Positions 1 through 12,859 of a DNA stretch of 64,000 nucleotides are shown here, in pieces; position 1 is the stretch's first letter, and each line of letters starts with the position of its first letter. The notes under the pieces were generated by a model that saw only the letters and a program-made list of their open reading frames with translations, was not told the DNA's origin and did not search any database. Where the stretch lies: contig NC_041691.1 of the NCBI RefSeq assembly GCF_900005765.1, positions 558,001-622,000 on the forward strand, written 5' to 3'. This DNA comes from Plasmodium relictum (Eukaryota > Apicomplexa > Aconoidasida > Haemosporida > Plasmodiidae). Made by a program: the position numbers and the translations under genes.

Positions 1-552
1 TACAAAAACCACGTTTTAGCATTTACTATTTAGAACAATAATAAAAAAAATACTAAGAGTGCAAAATAAAAAAATATATATATATATATGTGCTGTACAT
101 ATATTTACAATTATAGATTTTATATTAAAAAAAAAAATAATATTTTTATATATGCATATATTTTTATTTTAAAAAAATTATAACAAAACATAGTCTAATT
201 CATAAAAATAATTTTTACATATAATTAATTGAATTTTTTTAAATGGAATGTTTTTTTCTTTAGTTTAATGAAAAAAAAAAAAAATAAAAACACTTATTCT
301 TTTTAACGGAATAGTTAAAATCTAATGGAGAAATTTTAAATTGCCTTTTTTTTTTTTTTTTTTAATATAATATGTACTTTTAATTTTTGATTTTTATTTT
401 TTTATGTATTTTCCTCTTTAATTAAGAAAATTTTCAAAAATATAATAATTATTATTTATATTTATTAAATATTATTAAATATTTTCTTTTAAAGTAGCTA
501 TTTTTCTCTATTTAATCTTTTCTTTTTTGTTTCAATATCTAAAAATATTAGA

Positions 553-1567
553 ATGCATAACCAAAATAAACGGGTATAAAGACACAAAATTGACTTTTTA
601 TATTCATTTTATAATTCTTCATTTTTTATAAAAAAAAATATTTTGAAATAAAATATTTTTAATTAAATATTTTTTATTTAAAGAAAAATTATTAGTATTT
701 TTTAAAAAAATATAATATTTCATATAATTTTTATTTTGTGCAGATTAATGCAACTTTAAAAAAATGTATAGAAATGGATAATTTGTGTCATCTCTATAAT
801 GCTGAATTAATGCAACAAAGAGAAAGGATTGAGAATTTAAAAAAAAAATTGCATTTATATAACAAAAATATAGAACAACAAGAGAGTATTTTTAATAATT
901 TTATAAAATATACGGATGGTTTTTTAAATAACATAATGTAATTTTTTTCTTATATTTTTATTATTCATAAATCATATTTGTTTACTGTTTTTCATCTACT
1001 ATTTTTTTTTTTTTTTTTAGAACCTTTTTAGAAAATTTTAATTATTCAAAAAATTTTAATCTATTCTCTAATTGTGCAAGATATTGTCTTATTGATGATG
1101 TGGTTATAACATTTTTTTTTAATGGATATCATTATTTTTATTACATAATTTATTAGATACTTCATTTTGTAAATTTTATTTCACTGAATACCTTTTATAT
1201 TATTTAATTCATTTTATTAAATTTTCTCATTTCTTTTTTAATACAGGATGAAATAAAGTTAATAAACCATTATAATAAAATTAATAAAATAAATTCATGT
1301 AAAAGTAAAAAAAAAAAATTTACAAAATTAGTTAATAGCAAATATAAAAATAACAATTTTAATAGAACTAATTTTTATGTTGAAGAAAGCAAAGATTTAA
1401 AAAAAAAAAAAAAAAAGAAAATTAAATACAGGGATGAATCAAAAAAGAAATTTCTACAACAAAATGAAAATATTTATAATCTTCATCAGCCCTACGATAC
1501 TGTTGAAGTGAAAGATTTATATAACATTTATAAAAAGAAACGTATGAACCATGATTATTATTATTAA
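553..1567 (+). CDS. SNAP-25-like SNARE-motif protein (four-exon model)
   Basis: Proposed exons are 553-573, 744-937, 1021-1099 (or to 1102) and 1247-1567. All junctions are GT/AG with consistent phases, giving about 204 residues. Residues 12-60 form an amphipathic helix that aligns with the N-terminal (Qb) SNARE motif of SNAP-25. The pattern Q-x3-I-x2-L-x3-L follows Gln32, which takes the place of the zero-layer glutamine. SNARE proteins of this type supply one helix of the four-helix bundle in membrane fusion. No membrane segment and no second SNARE motif are visible. The C-terminal half is Lys-rich and low in complexity, ending in HDYYY. Exon 1 is very short and the exon 3 donor is ambiguous (GTGGTT at 1100 or GTTATA at 1103; both keep phase). 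The gene assignment is fairly secure, the SNARE call is tentative, and another coiled-coil protein is the alternative. Confidence 0.55.
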
Positions 1568-3935
1568 TTAAATAAAAAACTTTAAAAAAAATAAAAAAAA
1601 AGGAAATATTTAAAGTAATATCTAAATTTTATTCTCATAATTAAGCATTTTAATTATTCAAAAATTTAAGTAACATGGATATAAAGGGAGTCCTTTTTTT
1701 TTAAAATAAAATAAAGAAAAAAAATAATTTACATCTAATGCTCTTTTCTTTGAAACTTTCAGAAGAAAAAAATAAATATTTTTAGTTTTCTTATTATTTT
1801 TTACTATTATATTTTAAATTTTTATATTTATTTTTTTTTTTTCCTAGTCTAGTTAAGCCTTATATATTTTTATTTTTCATTATAGATTTTCGTATTTTTT
1901 TGTTTTTCACCACTATATTTTAGATTTTTTTGTTTATTTTTTCTTTAAATTAGCTTTGTAATTCTACACGTTTATGTAATAAAATGTTAGTTTTTAACAA
2001 TTTTAAATATCTATTTAAAATTTTTTTCCTATATATTTTTTTTAAATATGAGTATATATAGTTATGTAAATTATAAAAAAATGAAAACAGCATAGTATTT
2101 TTAACTATTTACTTCATTTTATAATTTTTTTTTTGTTTTTGTTTTTGCATGAATATTTTTTTTATTTGAAAAAATTTTAATGAAAATGTTTAAATTATTC
2201 ATTTTAAGTTACTTTTATTTTATTTATTTTTTTTTTTTTTTTTGCATGAATATTTGTTTTTTAAAACATTTAAATTTTTGAAAGTATTCTTAAACACTAT
2301 AATTCTACTTTTATGAGGATTTAATTTTTTTAGTATTAAATATTTCTACATTAAAATATTTATCAAGTTACCTTTTTTTTTCATTTCTATTTATTTTTAT
2401 AATATATATACATATATATTTATGTTTTTAAGGGCTTATTCATATTTTTTATTTTAAATGAGCATTACTTTTTTTACACACTTAAAACGATGATGTTTTT
2501 TAGGTTTATCTCCCCTACAAGGTTCTAATAGGAATCTATTTAAAATATATTTAAAATAAAATATAACACTTTTAAAAAATTAAAAATATTATCAATTTTT
2601 TTTAAATTGTATATATATAAATACATATTGTATGTATTCATATATTTATCAGATTTTAGTTTGATCAGTTTTCAAAAATTGTTCTTTGATCATATGTATT
2701 TCTCCATGCATATAATATTTTTTTTTTATAAAATATGCAATAAGAAAAAATACACACGAAAAAACATAGAAGGTATATTTAAAAAATTTTTACATGTTTA
2801 ATTTTTTTTTTTTTTTTGTTGATCTTAAACATTTTAATTTGTCCAAAATAAATTTTCAAACAATAAATAAAAAATCATATTTTGAATATGTTAAAAAAAC
2901 TCTTATATGCTAAAATTTAAATATTCTTAATTGTAAAATAATTATTTAAAACTTATTAACATATAAAAAATTAAAATAATATAATTCTTTGATTTTACAT
3001 ATTTTCATTTACTTCGAAAAACATAAATTCTGATAGCATTCATTACTATTCATTATTTTAAAAAAAAAAAAAAAAAAAATTATATGTATTTTTTATATAA
3101 ATGCTTTGTTATATTTTGTATTCAACACATTGTATATTTTTTCATGCTGATAAGATAGAACTCTTTTTTTTTTTTTTTTTAATCCATTTTAATTTGGCCC
3201 TATATATATATATATATTTTTCATAAATTTTCTTTTTAATAATTTATTTTTTTGTTTTTAACTTTTATAATTTTAGATTAATCTGAATATGTATATATAT
3301 ATTTATATATATTGAGCATTTTATGTTATTTGTTTAAATGACAAGAAATTTATATATATATATGTATATATTGAAATAATGAAAAATACAAAATTATATA
3401 TGAGAATTAAGTATACATAAATCTACTTATTAAATAATTTATCAAATAAAATTTTTGTAAATTCAGAAAATTTATTTTTGCATTCCTTTTTTTATGAATA
3501 AAATAAAAAAGAATAAAAAAAAAAAAATGAAACAATAAAATGTATCAAAAGATAATGTTTTTTTTTTTTTTTTTTTTGTATATGTTAAAATTGAATTACA
3601 TACATTAACGCATACATATATTTAAGAATATATGTTACAATTTTCAATATTATATTTCTAGTTTTATTTTACTTAATCTGTCTTTTCTTTTTAATTTTAT
3701 CTTTGTTTTTCATTTTTTTTCTTTTTTTTTTTTTAGAATCATTAATCTAAGTTATTAATTTATTGTCTTTCAGTGTAATTATTCAAAAAGTATATTTAAT
3801 CAACTTGAAATCGAATTTTATATAATTTACATATATATACATATGCTTATATAATTTATTTATTTTTTTCATTCCTTTTAAAGAACATTTAACTTTTATT
3901 AAAGATACCATTTTAAATGCTTATGAAAAAAATAA

Positions 3936-3971
<36 letters not shown>

Positions 3972-5227
3972 TATGTATTTTCATCCTTATTAAAATATAC
4001 TAATTTTTTAAAAAAAAAATTTTTTTTTTTAAAAAGTTGTCATATAATAACAATTTTTTAATTCTAATAATATTTTCAAAGGAATAATTTTTTATGTAAC
4101 TAGTATAAAATTTTATAAAATTTAAAAGAAAAAAAAAAAATAGCTAAAATTTTAAGAAAATTTATTCAATCTGGTAAGATATTTAAAATTTCAAAAGTAA
4201 AAAAGTTTAATTAGAATATATATACATTAAATTTTACTGAATAAAAAACTGATTAAATTTATATAACTATTATTATCTTAAATTTTTATGTTTTTCATTT
4301 GATTTACATTTTTCTTTTTTTTAAGTAGCTAGATTTTACGTTAATAATATAGAAAAAAAAAAACAATAAAAGATAAAGAAAGAAAGAAAAAAAGGAAGAA
4401 AATAAAAAAGTAAAGAAGGAAAAAAAAAAAGACAGAATTATTATTTCTCTTTTTTTTTCTTTTTTTTTTATTAATGTAATTTATATATAGCTGATATGTA
4501 ATAACTGATTTGTCTAATTTTAATAAGATATAATATCAAAAAAAAAAAAAAAATTAAAGATATTCAACACGCCTAATAATAATTTATTGTTTATGCTTTA
4601 GTTATTAATATTTGTCTATAAGGCGCAAATAAGAAATAATTTCTATAAAATTTTATTAAAAGGAGCTTATTTCATGATTTTTGAAAAGACATATAAGGAA
4701 GACTAAGTTATAGATGTTAATTAGCATAATATTCCTTTTGAATATCTTTACACATTTAAAGCATAATTTAGAAGTTGAATAAATAAATTAAAATAAAATA
4801 TATTCGTATACAGAATTATCACTGAAGAAAAGAAATAAGATTAGTATTTTGATAAAATAATAGGAATAAATTATTAACAAAAATAATATACATATGCCAA
4901 AATAAAATATATTGAATATACACATACTTAGTGTTTCTAGTTATGTAAATGTTTTTATATTTAAATATATTCATAAAACATCTATAATTAAAAAATACTT
5001 TACAATTAGTATATAATGTCCTTATTTATTAGAAAAATACTTAAATATACATATATTTTTAGATAAAAAAAAAAAAAAAAAAATTATATATGAATACATT
5101 TACCTAGCAAAATTAATAAGAATTATAATAGAAATAAAAAAAAAAGAAAAAAAAAGAGATTTTTCTTCTTGTAGAATCAACATTTTATAAATAATTTATA
5201 TATATTTATATTTAAAAAGAAAAAAAA
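1568..5227. other. Intergenic region upstream of the RNR gene
   Basis: No convincing coding segment was found; the short open frames are low-complexity AT translations. It holds homopolymer tracts and an (AT)n run at about 3940-3968. A slightly more GC-rich island lies at about 4560-4720 and includes a CGCCT/AGGCG pair (4570-4574 and 4621-4625). It probably contains the 3' flank of the SNARE-like gene and the promoter of the RNR gene. Confidence 0.6.
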
Positions 5228-7964
5228 ATGGGTGAGAATATGAAAAGATTACCATTGCCATCTGAAAATACAGAAATAAAAAAAACTCCATCGGGAAGAG
5301 TAGCTGATGATGGCATAAAAAGAACTCCATCTGGAAAGCCAATACAAACAATGTATGTATTAAATAGAAAAGGAGAAGAAGAAGATATATCTTTTGATCA
5401 AATTTTGAAAAGAATACAAAGATTATCATATGGTCTTCATGAATTAGTAGATCCAGCCAGAGTAACCCAAGGAGTGATTAATGGAATGTATAGTGGTATA
5501 AAAACATGCGAATTAGATGAATTAGCTGCTCAAACATGTGCATATATGGCTACAACTCATCCTGATTTTTCTATTTTAGCTGCCCGTATAACTACAGATA
5601 ATTTGCATAAAAATACTAGTGATGATATTGCTGAAGTAGCAGAAGCATTATATTCTTATAAAGATATTAGAGGAAGATCTGCTAGTCTTATAAGTAAAGA
5701 AGTTTATGATTTTATCATGTTACATAGAGATCGTTTAAATAAAGAAATTGATTACACACGAGATTTTAATTATGATTATTTTGGATTTAAAACATTAGAA
5801 AGATCTTATTTACTTCGTATTAATAACAAAATCATTGAAAGACCACAGCACTTATTAATGAGGGTATCTATTGGTATACATATTGATGATATAGAAAAAG
5901 CATTAGAAACGTATCACTTAATGTCTCAGAAATATTTTACTCATGCAACTCCTACATTATTTAACTCAGGAACACCAAGACCTCAAATGTCTTCTTGTTT
6001 TCTTTTATCAATTAAAGCAGATTCTATTGAAGGAATTTTTGAAACTTTAAAACAATGTGCTTTAATTAGCAAAACTGCAGGAGGTATTGGTGTAGCAGTT
6101 CAAGATGTAAGAGGTCAAAATTCGTATATTAGAGGTACGAATGGTATATCCAATGGGCTTGTTCCTATGTTGAGAGTTTTTAATGATACTGCAAGATATG
6201 TTGATCAAGGAGGAGGAAAAAGAAAAGGATCTTTTGCAGTTTATATAGAGCCATGGCATTCTGATATTTTCGAATTTTTGGATTTACGTAAAAATCATGG
6301 AAAAGAAGAGTTAAGGGCAAGAGATTTATTTTATGCTATATGGGTACCAGATTTATTTATGAAAAGAGTAAAAGAAAATAAAAATTGGACTTTAATGTGC
6401 CCAAATGAATGTCCTGGATTAAGTGATACATGGGGAGAAGAATTTGAAAAATTATATACTAAGTATGAAGAAGAAAATTTAGGAAAAAAAACTGTGTTGG
6501 CTCAAGATTTATGGTTTGCTATTTTACAAAGTCAAATAGAGACAGGAGTTCCTTATATGTTATACAAAGATTCATGCAATGCTAAATCAAATCAAAAAAA
6601 TTTAGGTACTATAAAATGTAGTAATCTATGTTGTGAAATTATAGAATATACCTCCCCTGAGGAAGTCGCTGTGTGCAATTTAGCTTCAATTGCATTATGC
6701 AAATTTGTTGATGTAGAAAAAAAGAAATTTGATTTCAAAAAATTGTATGAAATTACAAAAATTATTACAAGGAACTTAGATAAAATTATTGAAAGAAATT
6801 ATTATCCAGTTAAAGAAGCAAGAACTTCAAATATCAGGCATAGACCCATTGGTATTGGAGTTCAAGGATTAGCAGACACCTTTATGCTATTAAGATACCC
6901 ATATGAATCTGAACCTGCTAAAGAATTAAATAAAAGAATATTTGAAACCATGTATTATGCTGCTTTAGAGATGTCTGTAGAACTAGCCCAAACTTATGGA
7001 CCTTATGAATCATTTCAAGGAAGCCCAGCAAGTCAAGGAATATTACAATTTGATATGTGGAATGCAAAAGTAGATAATAAATATTGGAATTGGGATGAAT
7101 TAAAAGCTAAAATACGTAAACACGGTTTAAGAAATTCTTTATTATTAGCTCCTATGCCTACCGCATCAACATCTCAAATTCTCGGAAATAACGAATCCTT
7201 TGAACCTTATACCAGTAATATTTATTATAGAAGAGTTTTGAGTGGAGAATTCTTTGTTGTTAATCCTCATTTGTTAAAAGATTTATTTGATAGAGGACTA
7301 TGGGATGAAGATATGAAACAACAATTAATTGCACATAATGGAAGTGTTCAATATATAAGTGAGATACCTGACGATCTAAAGGAATTATATAAAACTGTTT
7401 GGGAAATTAAACAGAAAAATATTATAGATATGGCTGCTGATAGAGGAATTTTCATTGATCAAGTAAAATGAAATAAATTCAAACATATATATATTTATTA
7501 ATTTGTATATGTAAATATATATAATACATACGGAATAATAAAATAAAATAGATAAATAAATTATTTTTGTAATTAGCATAATACAATTATGCTAGATAAT
7601 ACAAAATATTATTTTAATTATACTACTAATTATATATATTCTTTTTTTATAGTCTCAATCTTTAAACATTTATATTCAAAAGCCAACATTTGCAAAACTG
7701 TCAAGTATGCATTTCTATGGATGGGAAAAGGGATTAAAAACAGGAGCTTATTATTTAAGAACTCAAGCTGCAACTGATGCAATTAAATTTACAGTTGATA
7801 CACATGTAGCAAAAAATGCAGCAAAACTAAAAAATGCAGATGGAATAGCTATTACAAGAGAAATTTCAAGGGAGACCATTTCAACTGAATCTACTGTTGC
7901 GCAAAACGTTGTTTGCCCATTACGTCGTAATAATGATGATCAATGTCTAATGTGTTCAGGATAA
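5228..7964 (+). CDS. RNR1: Ribonucleoside-diphosphate reductase large subunit (R1)
   Basis: Class Ia ribonucleotide reductase large subunit, which reduces NDPs to dNDPs in the cytosol together with the small radical-bearing subunit. Exons are 5228-7462 and 7653-7964, joined in phase 0, giving 848 residues. An ATP-cone lies at about residues 42-135. Cys257 (SSCFL) and Cys483 (AVCNLAS) form the redox pair. The N-L-C-x-E active-site motif (Asn466, Cys468, Glu470) is intact. The C-terminal tail ends CLMCSG, the CxxC that re-reduces the active site. About 41 residues precede the usual eukaryotic start and contain KTPSGR and RTPSGK, a duplicated Ser/Thr-Pro style motif. The second exon encodes the last 103 residues, so the first exon alone would lack the essential tail. 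In Plasmodium this enzyme is expected to peak at schizogony and gametogenesis. Confidence 0.96.
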
Positions 7965-8466
7965 TTTATTAATATACATATAATATATATATTTACAAAA
8001 AATTAAAATAAAATAAAATATATATATATATATATTTTCTTTTACGAAAAAAAAAAAGAAAAGAATTAAAAAATTTAAAAAAAAAATAAAGTATTAAAAA
8101 ATTTTTTTAAAAATTAAACAAAATATTAAAAAAAATATAGAAAAAAAAAACAATAAAAAAAAAATTAAATATTAAAATAATATAAAATAAATAGAAATAA
8201 AATAATATAAAGCAATATATATATATTAAAATAAAGACAAACATTTTGACTTTTTTTTTTTTTTTAAACAAAAAATTTTTTTTTTAATTTCAATGTAATT
8301 TGGCAAATTTTAAAATTTTTTAAATTATATGGCAATGTAAACTTTAGATTTTTTTTTTTTTTTAGAATTTCGATAATTCCTGAATAAATCATTTTTTTAA
8401 AACATAAATATATATAGGATAACATTTTTCATTAACCAAAATAGTATAAAAAAGAAATAAGAGGAA
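7965..8466. other. Convergent intergenic spacer
   Basis: This is AT-rich sequence with poly-A/T tracts between the 3' ends of the RNR gene (+) and the rubredoxin-like gene (-). No gene is seen in it. Confidence 0.7.
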
Positions 8467-9285
8467 TTATTTTTTAGTAAGATATTTATCCATATTTGAT
8501 TCTCCACAGTTAGGACAAATGAAATTCTAGAAACGTATAAACATTAAAAAAAAAAAAAAAAAAGTATATAAGTATATATTAGCATAATATTTTTAATTAT
8601 TTATTTAAATAATTTTTTATTTTCTTTTCTTTTTAATATTCTCACTTCTTTTAAAAATTTTTTTTCTCTTCCTTTGGCTGGAAATATTACCAAATTGCAT
8701 TTTATACATTTATATTTGAAAAGTTCCTTATTGCATATTTCTGAATTATTTACCTTTTCATATTTTTCTTTTTCTCTCTTTTTATAAAATAAGCCTACTA
8801 AAAATTAATATTTCTAATGTAGAGTAAATTATGCCAGAAAAAAAAAAAAAAAAACATACATTCAATGTAATAAGTAATATTTTTATAAAAATAACTATAT
8901 AATAATACTAAAATAAAATGAAGTAAAAATAACGTTTTTACTAGTAACATTTATTAACATAAATATATTGTTAGATTAAGATATGCCTATGGGAAATTAT
9001 ATACTTACCTACAAGTGAACTAAAAGTAAAAATTATTATAGATAACTTAAAAAGATTAATTCTTTTACCAAAATTTATACCAATATTCGTTATACTTGAT
9101 TGAAGTTTATGTAAATAATTTCTCTCATTATTAATTAAATTAATATGTTTCTTTAAAGTTTTATCTTTTTTTTGTGTATTTTTTATTATCTTACTATTAA
9201 TAAAATGAATATTTCTTTGAATTTTAATTGAAAATACAGTAACACATGATATAGTATAAATAAAAATTAATAAATATAACTTCAT
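8467..9285 (-). CDS. Rubredoxin-like CxxC/CPxC protein with signal peptide
   Basis: Exons on the minus strand are 9285-9009, 8797-8646 and 8526-8467. The second may begin at 8794, because two in-frame AGs are adjacent. Phases match at both junctions and the model gives 162 residues (161 with the alternative acceptor). Residues 1-20 look like a signal peptide. A Lys/Asn-rich stretch follows, as in apicoplast transit peptides, and then a hydrophobic segment at about residues 77-96. The C-terminal 50 residues carry Y-K-C-I-K-C and, split across the last intron, F-I-C-P-N-C-G. That is a four-cysteine metal site of rubredoxin or zinc-ribbon type. The PAKGREKKF spacing resembles plastid rubredoxin-like domains. 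An apicoplast membrane rubredoxin-like protein is an inference. A generic zinc ribbon is the alternative. Confidence 0.7.
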
Positions 9286-12200
9286 TTTTTTTTTTTTATC
9301 TTTTCTTGAAGTTTTATATTATTTAATCATTATTTTTATTAAAAGCTTAATATGGGAAAATATAAAGATTTTAATGTAAATACTTACAGTTTTAATATTT
9401 TATGTTAAACATATTATATTTTAATACTAATTAGTTACAGAAAAAAAATAATTATAATAAAATAAAAATTAAGCAAATATATCTTTTTAAAATGATATTT
9501 TAATAAAAATTTACATAATAAAAAAAAAATAAAAAAAATATATTAAGAAAGTATATATGTAATTCCAAACTAAAAAGTGTAACTCCAATAATTTATGAAA
9601 ATATTATTTTATTTTTTTTTTTCATAGAGATTTTAATACTTACTATTTATTTATTTTTAATTTTTAATTTTCCCTCATAATACCTAAGAGATATGTAAGA
9701 AAAATTAAAAGTATAATTTTTAAATATTATAAAATAAAATGGTATATTTATTGACTTATATGAATTTGATTTTTCTTTTATATAAAGTTTAGCTAATAAT
9801 GCGCATTGCATATTTTATATTAGAAACAGATTAACATTCTCGAAAGAAAATATAATGATATATGTTCTTTTTGTTAAGAAATTTTGGTATGATTAATAAT
9901 AATTAATGAAATAATTTTAATAAATAAGAGGAAAATACTTGTTTCTAACTTTATAATGTAAACTAATTCATATTTTAACTAATTTATTTTATCTTTCACA
10001 TTTCATTTAATATGATTTTTTATGTATCTAATTTATATTATAAATGTAATTATTATTTCTTATAAAATACTTTGAGAAAAGAAATCAGTTATTTCAAATA
10101 TAGTTACTAAAATGTAGAAAAAATAATTAAAAAAAAAATATAAGTTAATATTATATATTTAAAGAAATTTAATATAAAATATATATTTTAACAATGGAAA
10201 TTATTCTAAAAAAGAAATACAAAACACTCTTTTATTTTATTTTATTCTTTTTTTTTTTAATAGTTATTTAAATCTTTAAAATAATAAAAAGACAATACAA
10301 AATACAGAAAAAAATCTTAAAACATATATATATATATTTTTATAAAAAATTATAATTTTATTTTATAAAGTTTTCAAAATTTTTAAATTTAATCAAGAAA
10401 TTTTTTTTTTTAAAGATATAAATAAACTATAAATTTTTATTTTTATTTCGTAATATAATTATACTATCTACTCCAAATATGTTATTTTATAAAATTAAAA
10501 TTTTATATTTACCTTCTTTAGTTAAATGATTAAAATACTTTTTATGATAAAAATTAAATCATAAAGTTCCCATTTTTTTATTTAGAGTAATATTACCTCT
10601 GTAACTTCTCATTTTTTATAAATAAGGAATATCTCAAAAAAAATGTAATTTTCTAAGAAAAATATTTTTTATGAAATTAAAAAGATTATTTTCCTATTTT
10701 ACAGTAAAATTCATGTAAACAAGTTTAATTTAGTAAAAACCTTTGAAAAAGTTACTTTTTATTTAAACAAGTATACTTTCAATTTATTTTGTTTTTGTTA
10801 TTTTTCTTTATAAGAATCTTCAAAATTAAAAAAAAAAGTATAAAATAGTTCATTAAATTCTTTTAATTAAGATATATTTATTTACACCTATAGAAATATT
10901 ATATTTTTAAATAAACATATTTATTAAAAAAAAGTATTTCAATAAAAAAAAAATAATTTAAAAACTTTTTTATAAATATATTAATATGTATAATTATTAT
11001 TATAAGTATAAAAAAAAAAAAAAAACACTACATTATATTTATTTTTCAAAGAATTAAAGTTCAATTAAATGTTATGTATATATATAAATGATTCATATAA
11101 AATAATGGAATTGTAAATAAATAATTCTGGTTATAAAACTAATATTTTTATCTTTCATAAAAAAGAAATGAATCAGTAATGATAAAAATAATTAAGAAAA
11201 GGAAATAATATGTTAAATATTCTGATTAATTTTTAATTTAATTAATGAATATAAAATATATTAAATTATAATTAATATCTTAATTAAATCAAAATAATGA
11301 ATCAAATTATATTTGATAAACTTGTAAATATCTTAATTAAAAATGTAGAAAATTTTCTTTATAGTATTTTTATAATTTAATATCACCAAAATTTTTTTTC
11401 AATATATGCTAATATAATAAAAGTAAAAATTCAGATAATTTCTTATATAAATACTGATATTTTTAAAACAACTAAAAAATACGTAATCAATACTTGTATG
11501 AGCTTCTTTAAGTGATATATAGCTTGTCTTAAAGGAATATATACATTAACAATGTACATACTAAAATAATAATTCGTAAATAAAATTATAAAGTGCTTCT
11601 ATATTCTTTTTTTCACAAATTATTTTTTATAGCGTGAATCGTATCCAAGTATAAATAAAAATTTAAAATATATCAATTTTAATTTCTTTCTTTCTTGAAA
11701 TTACATAAAAAATTTTGAACAAATATTGGTAGCGTCACTCATAAATTTTCATTCTAATGTTTTATCTTATTCTATTTATATATTTCAACTATTATTAGTC
11801 AATAAATAATTATTAAATTTATAGCCTTTCATTAGTTCTTGGTTATAATATTTTTTTTTTTTTTTTTTTTCAATAATTCAATTAAAAAAAAAAAAATCTA
11901 AAATTTACAAGTATATACATATATAACTATCAAAGAAAATCAAATTTATATTAAAAAAAAAAAATTATCAATCTAATATGTTATTAGTGTAACTCTGTAC
12001 ATCTGTAAGAAAAAAAAAAAAATATGTATATATATATATATATATATATTTTCAACAAATTATAAAAATATCCAAAATGAATTACTTTTAATTTTAAAAT
12101 TATTTTTAATATAAAAATAAGTATTAAATATAAGGCAATTATAACAAATGGAATAAATTAAAATAACATAAACATTAATTGATTATATAAAGAAATGAAT

Positions 12201-12859
12201 TAATGATGAAAAAAATAAATATAATTATAATCATATGCAAATAAATGTGTCTTAAAAAATTCATATATATAAATTTTTTTTTTTTTTTTTTTTCTTTTAA
12301 TTATTTATATAATTTTTCAAATAAAGCACAATTTATTAATCTATATTTTTTTATTATATTTTGCCAAGTAAAATATAATAAATACTATTTGTATGAAATC
12401 TTCTAATAAAAATATGTATAATTACAAATAAAAATCATTAAAAATTATCTTATTATTTTATTTTTAATAATTATTCACTTTTCCTTTATTTTTTTATCTT
12501 TTTTTAATATTCAAAAAAAATATATGAATTAAGACATATTAAATGTATCTATATATTTAATTATAAACATTGTATATATTATTATTAAATAAATAAATAT
12601 ATATAGGTAGATATATAAATAGATAGAAATATTATCATGCATATTAAAATAATAAATGGTATTCTTAAAACTAAAAAAAAATAAATAAAATCACAAGAAG
12701 AAAAAAAGATATAATATAAAAGAAATAATAAAAAATTAAACTTTTATATAAGTGAAATAAAATAAACAAAAACAAGAATTACAAAAATTTAAACTTAAAA
12801 ATATAATGATAAAATAAAAAAGAAAAAATTTATGGAAATTAAAAAAAAAATAACATGAA
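9286..12859. other. Long non-coding stretch
   Basis: About 3.6 kb separates two minus-strand genes, and no supportable coding frame was found on either strand. It includes homopolymer and (TA)n tracts, for example around 12025-12048. A potential 9-bp hairpin lies at 11504-11512 / 11528-11536, within a slightly more GC-rich patch (about 11500-11760). It should contain the promoter of the rubredoxin-like gene and the 3' UTR of the GNAT gene. Confidence 0.55.

Noticed and set aside
2607-2801. 64-residue plus-strand frame in the first intergenic region
   Set aside because: It is rich in Ile/Tyr/Phe as expected from random AT-rich DNA, with no splice partners found.
4570-4625. CGCCT/AGGCG stem upstream of the RNR gene as a structured RNA
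   Set aside because: The stem is only 5 bp, with no pairing inside the 46-base loop; too weak to call.
9286-12859. Centromere as an explanation for the long gene-free stretch
   Set aside because: Plasmodium centromeres are about 2 kb of nearly pure A+T with tandem repeats. This stretch has ordinary intergenic G/C and no repeat array.
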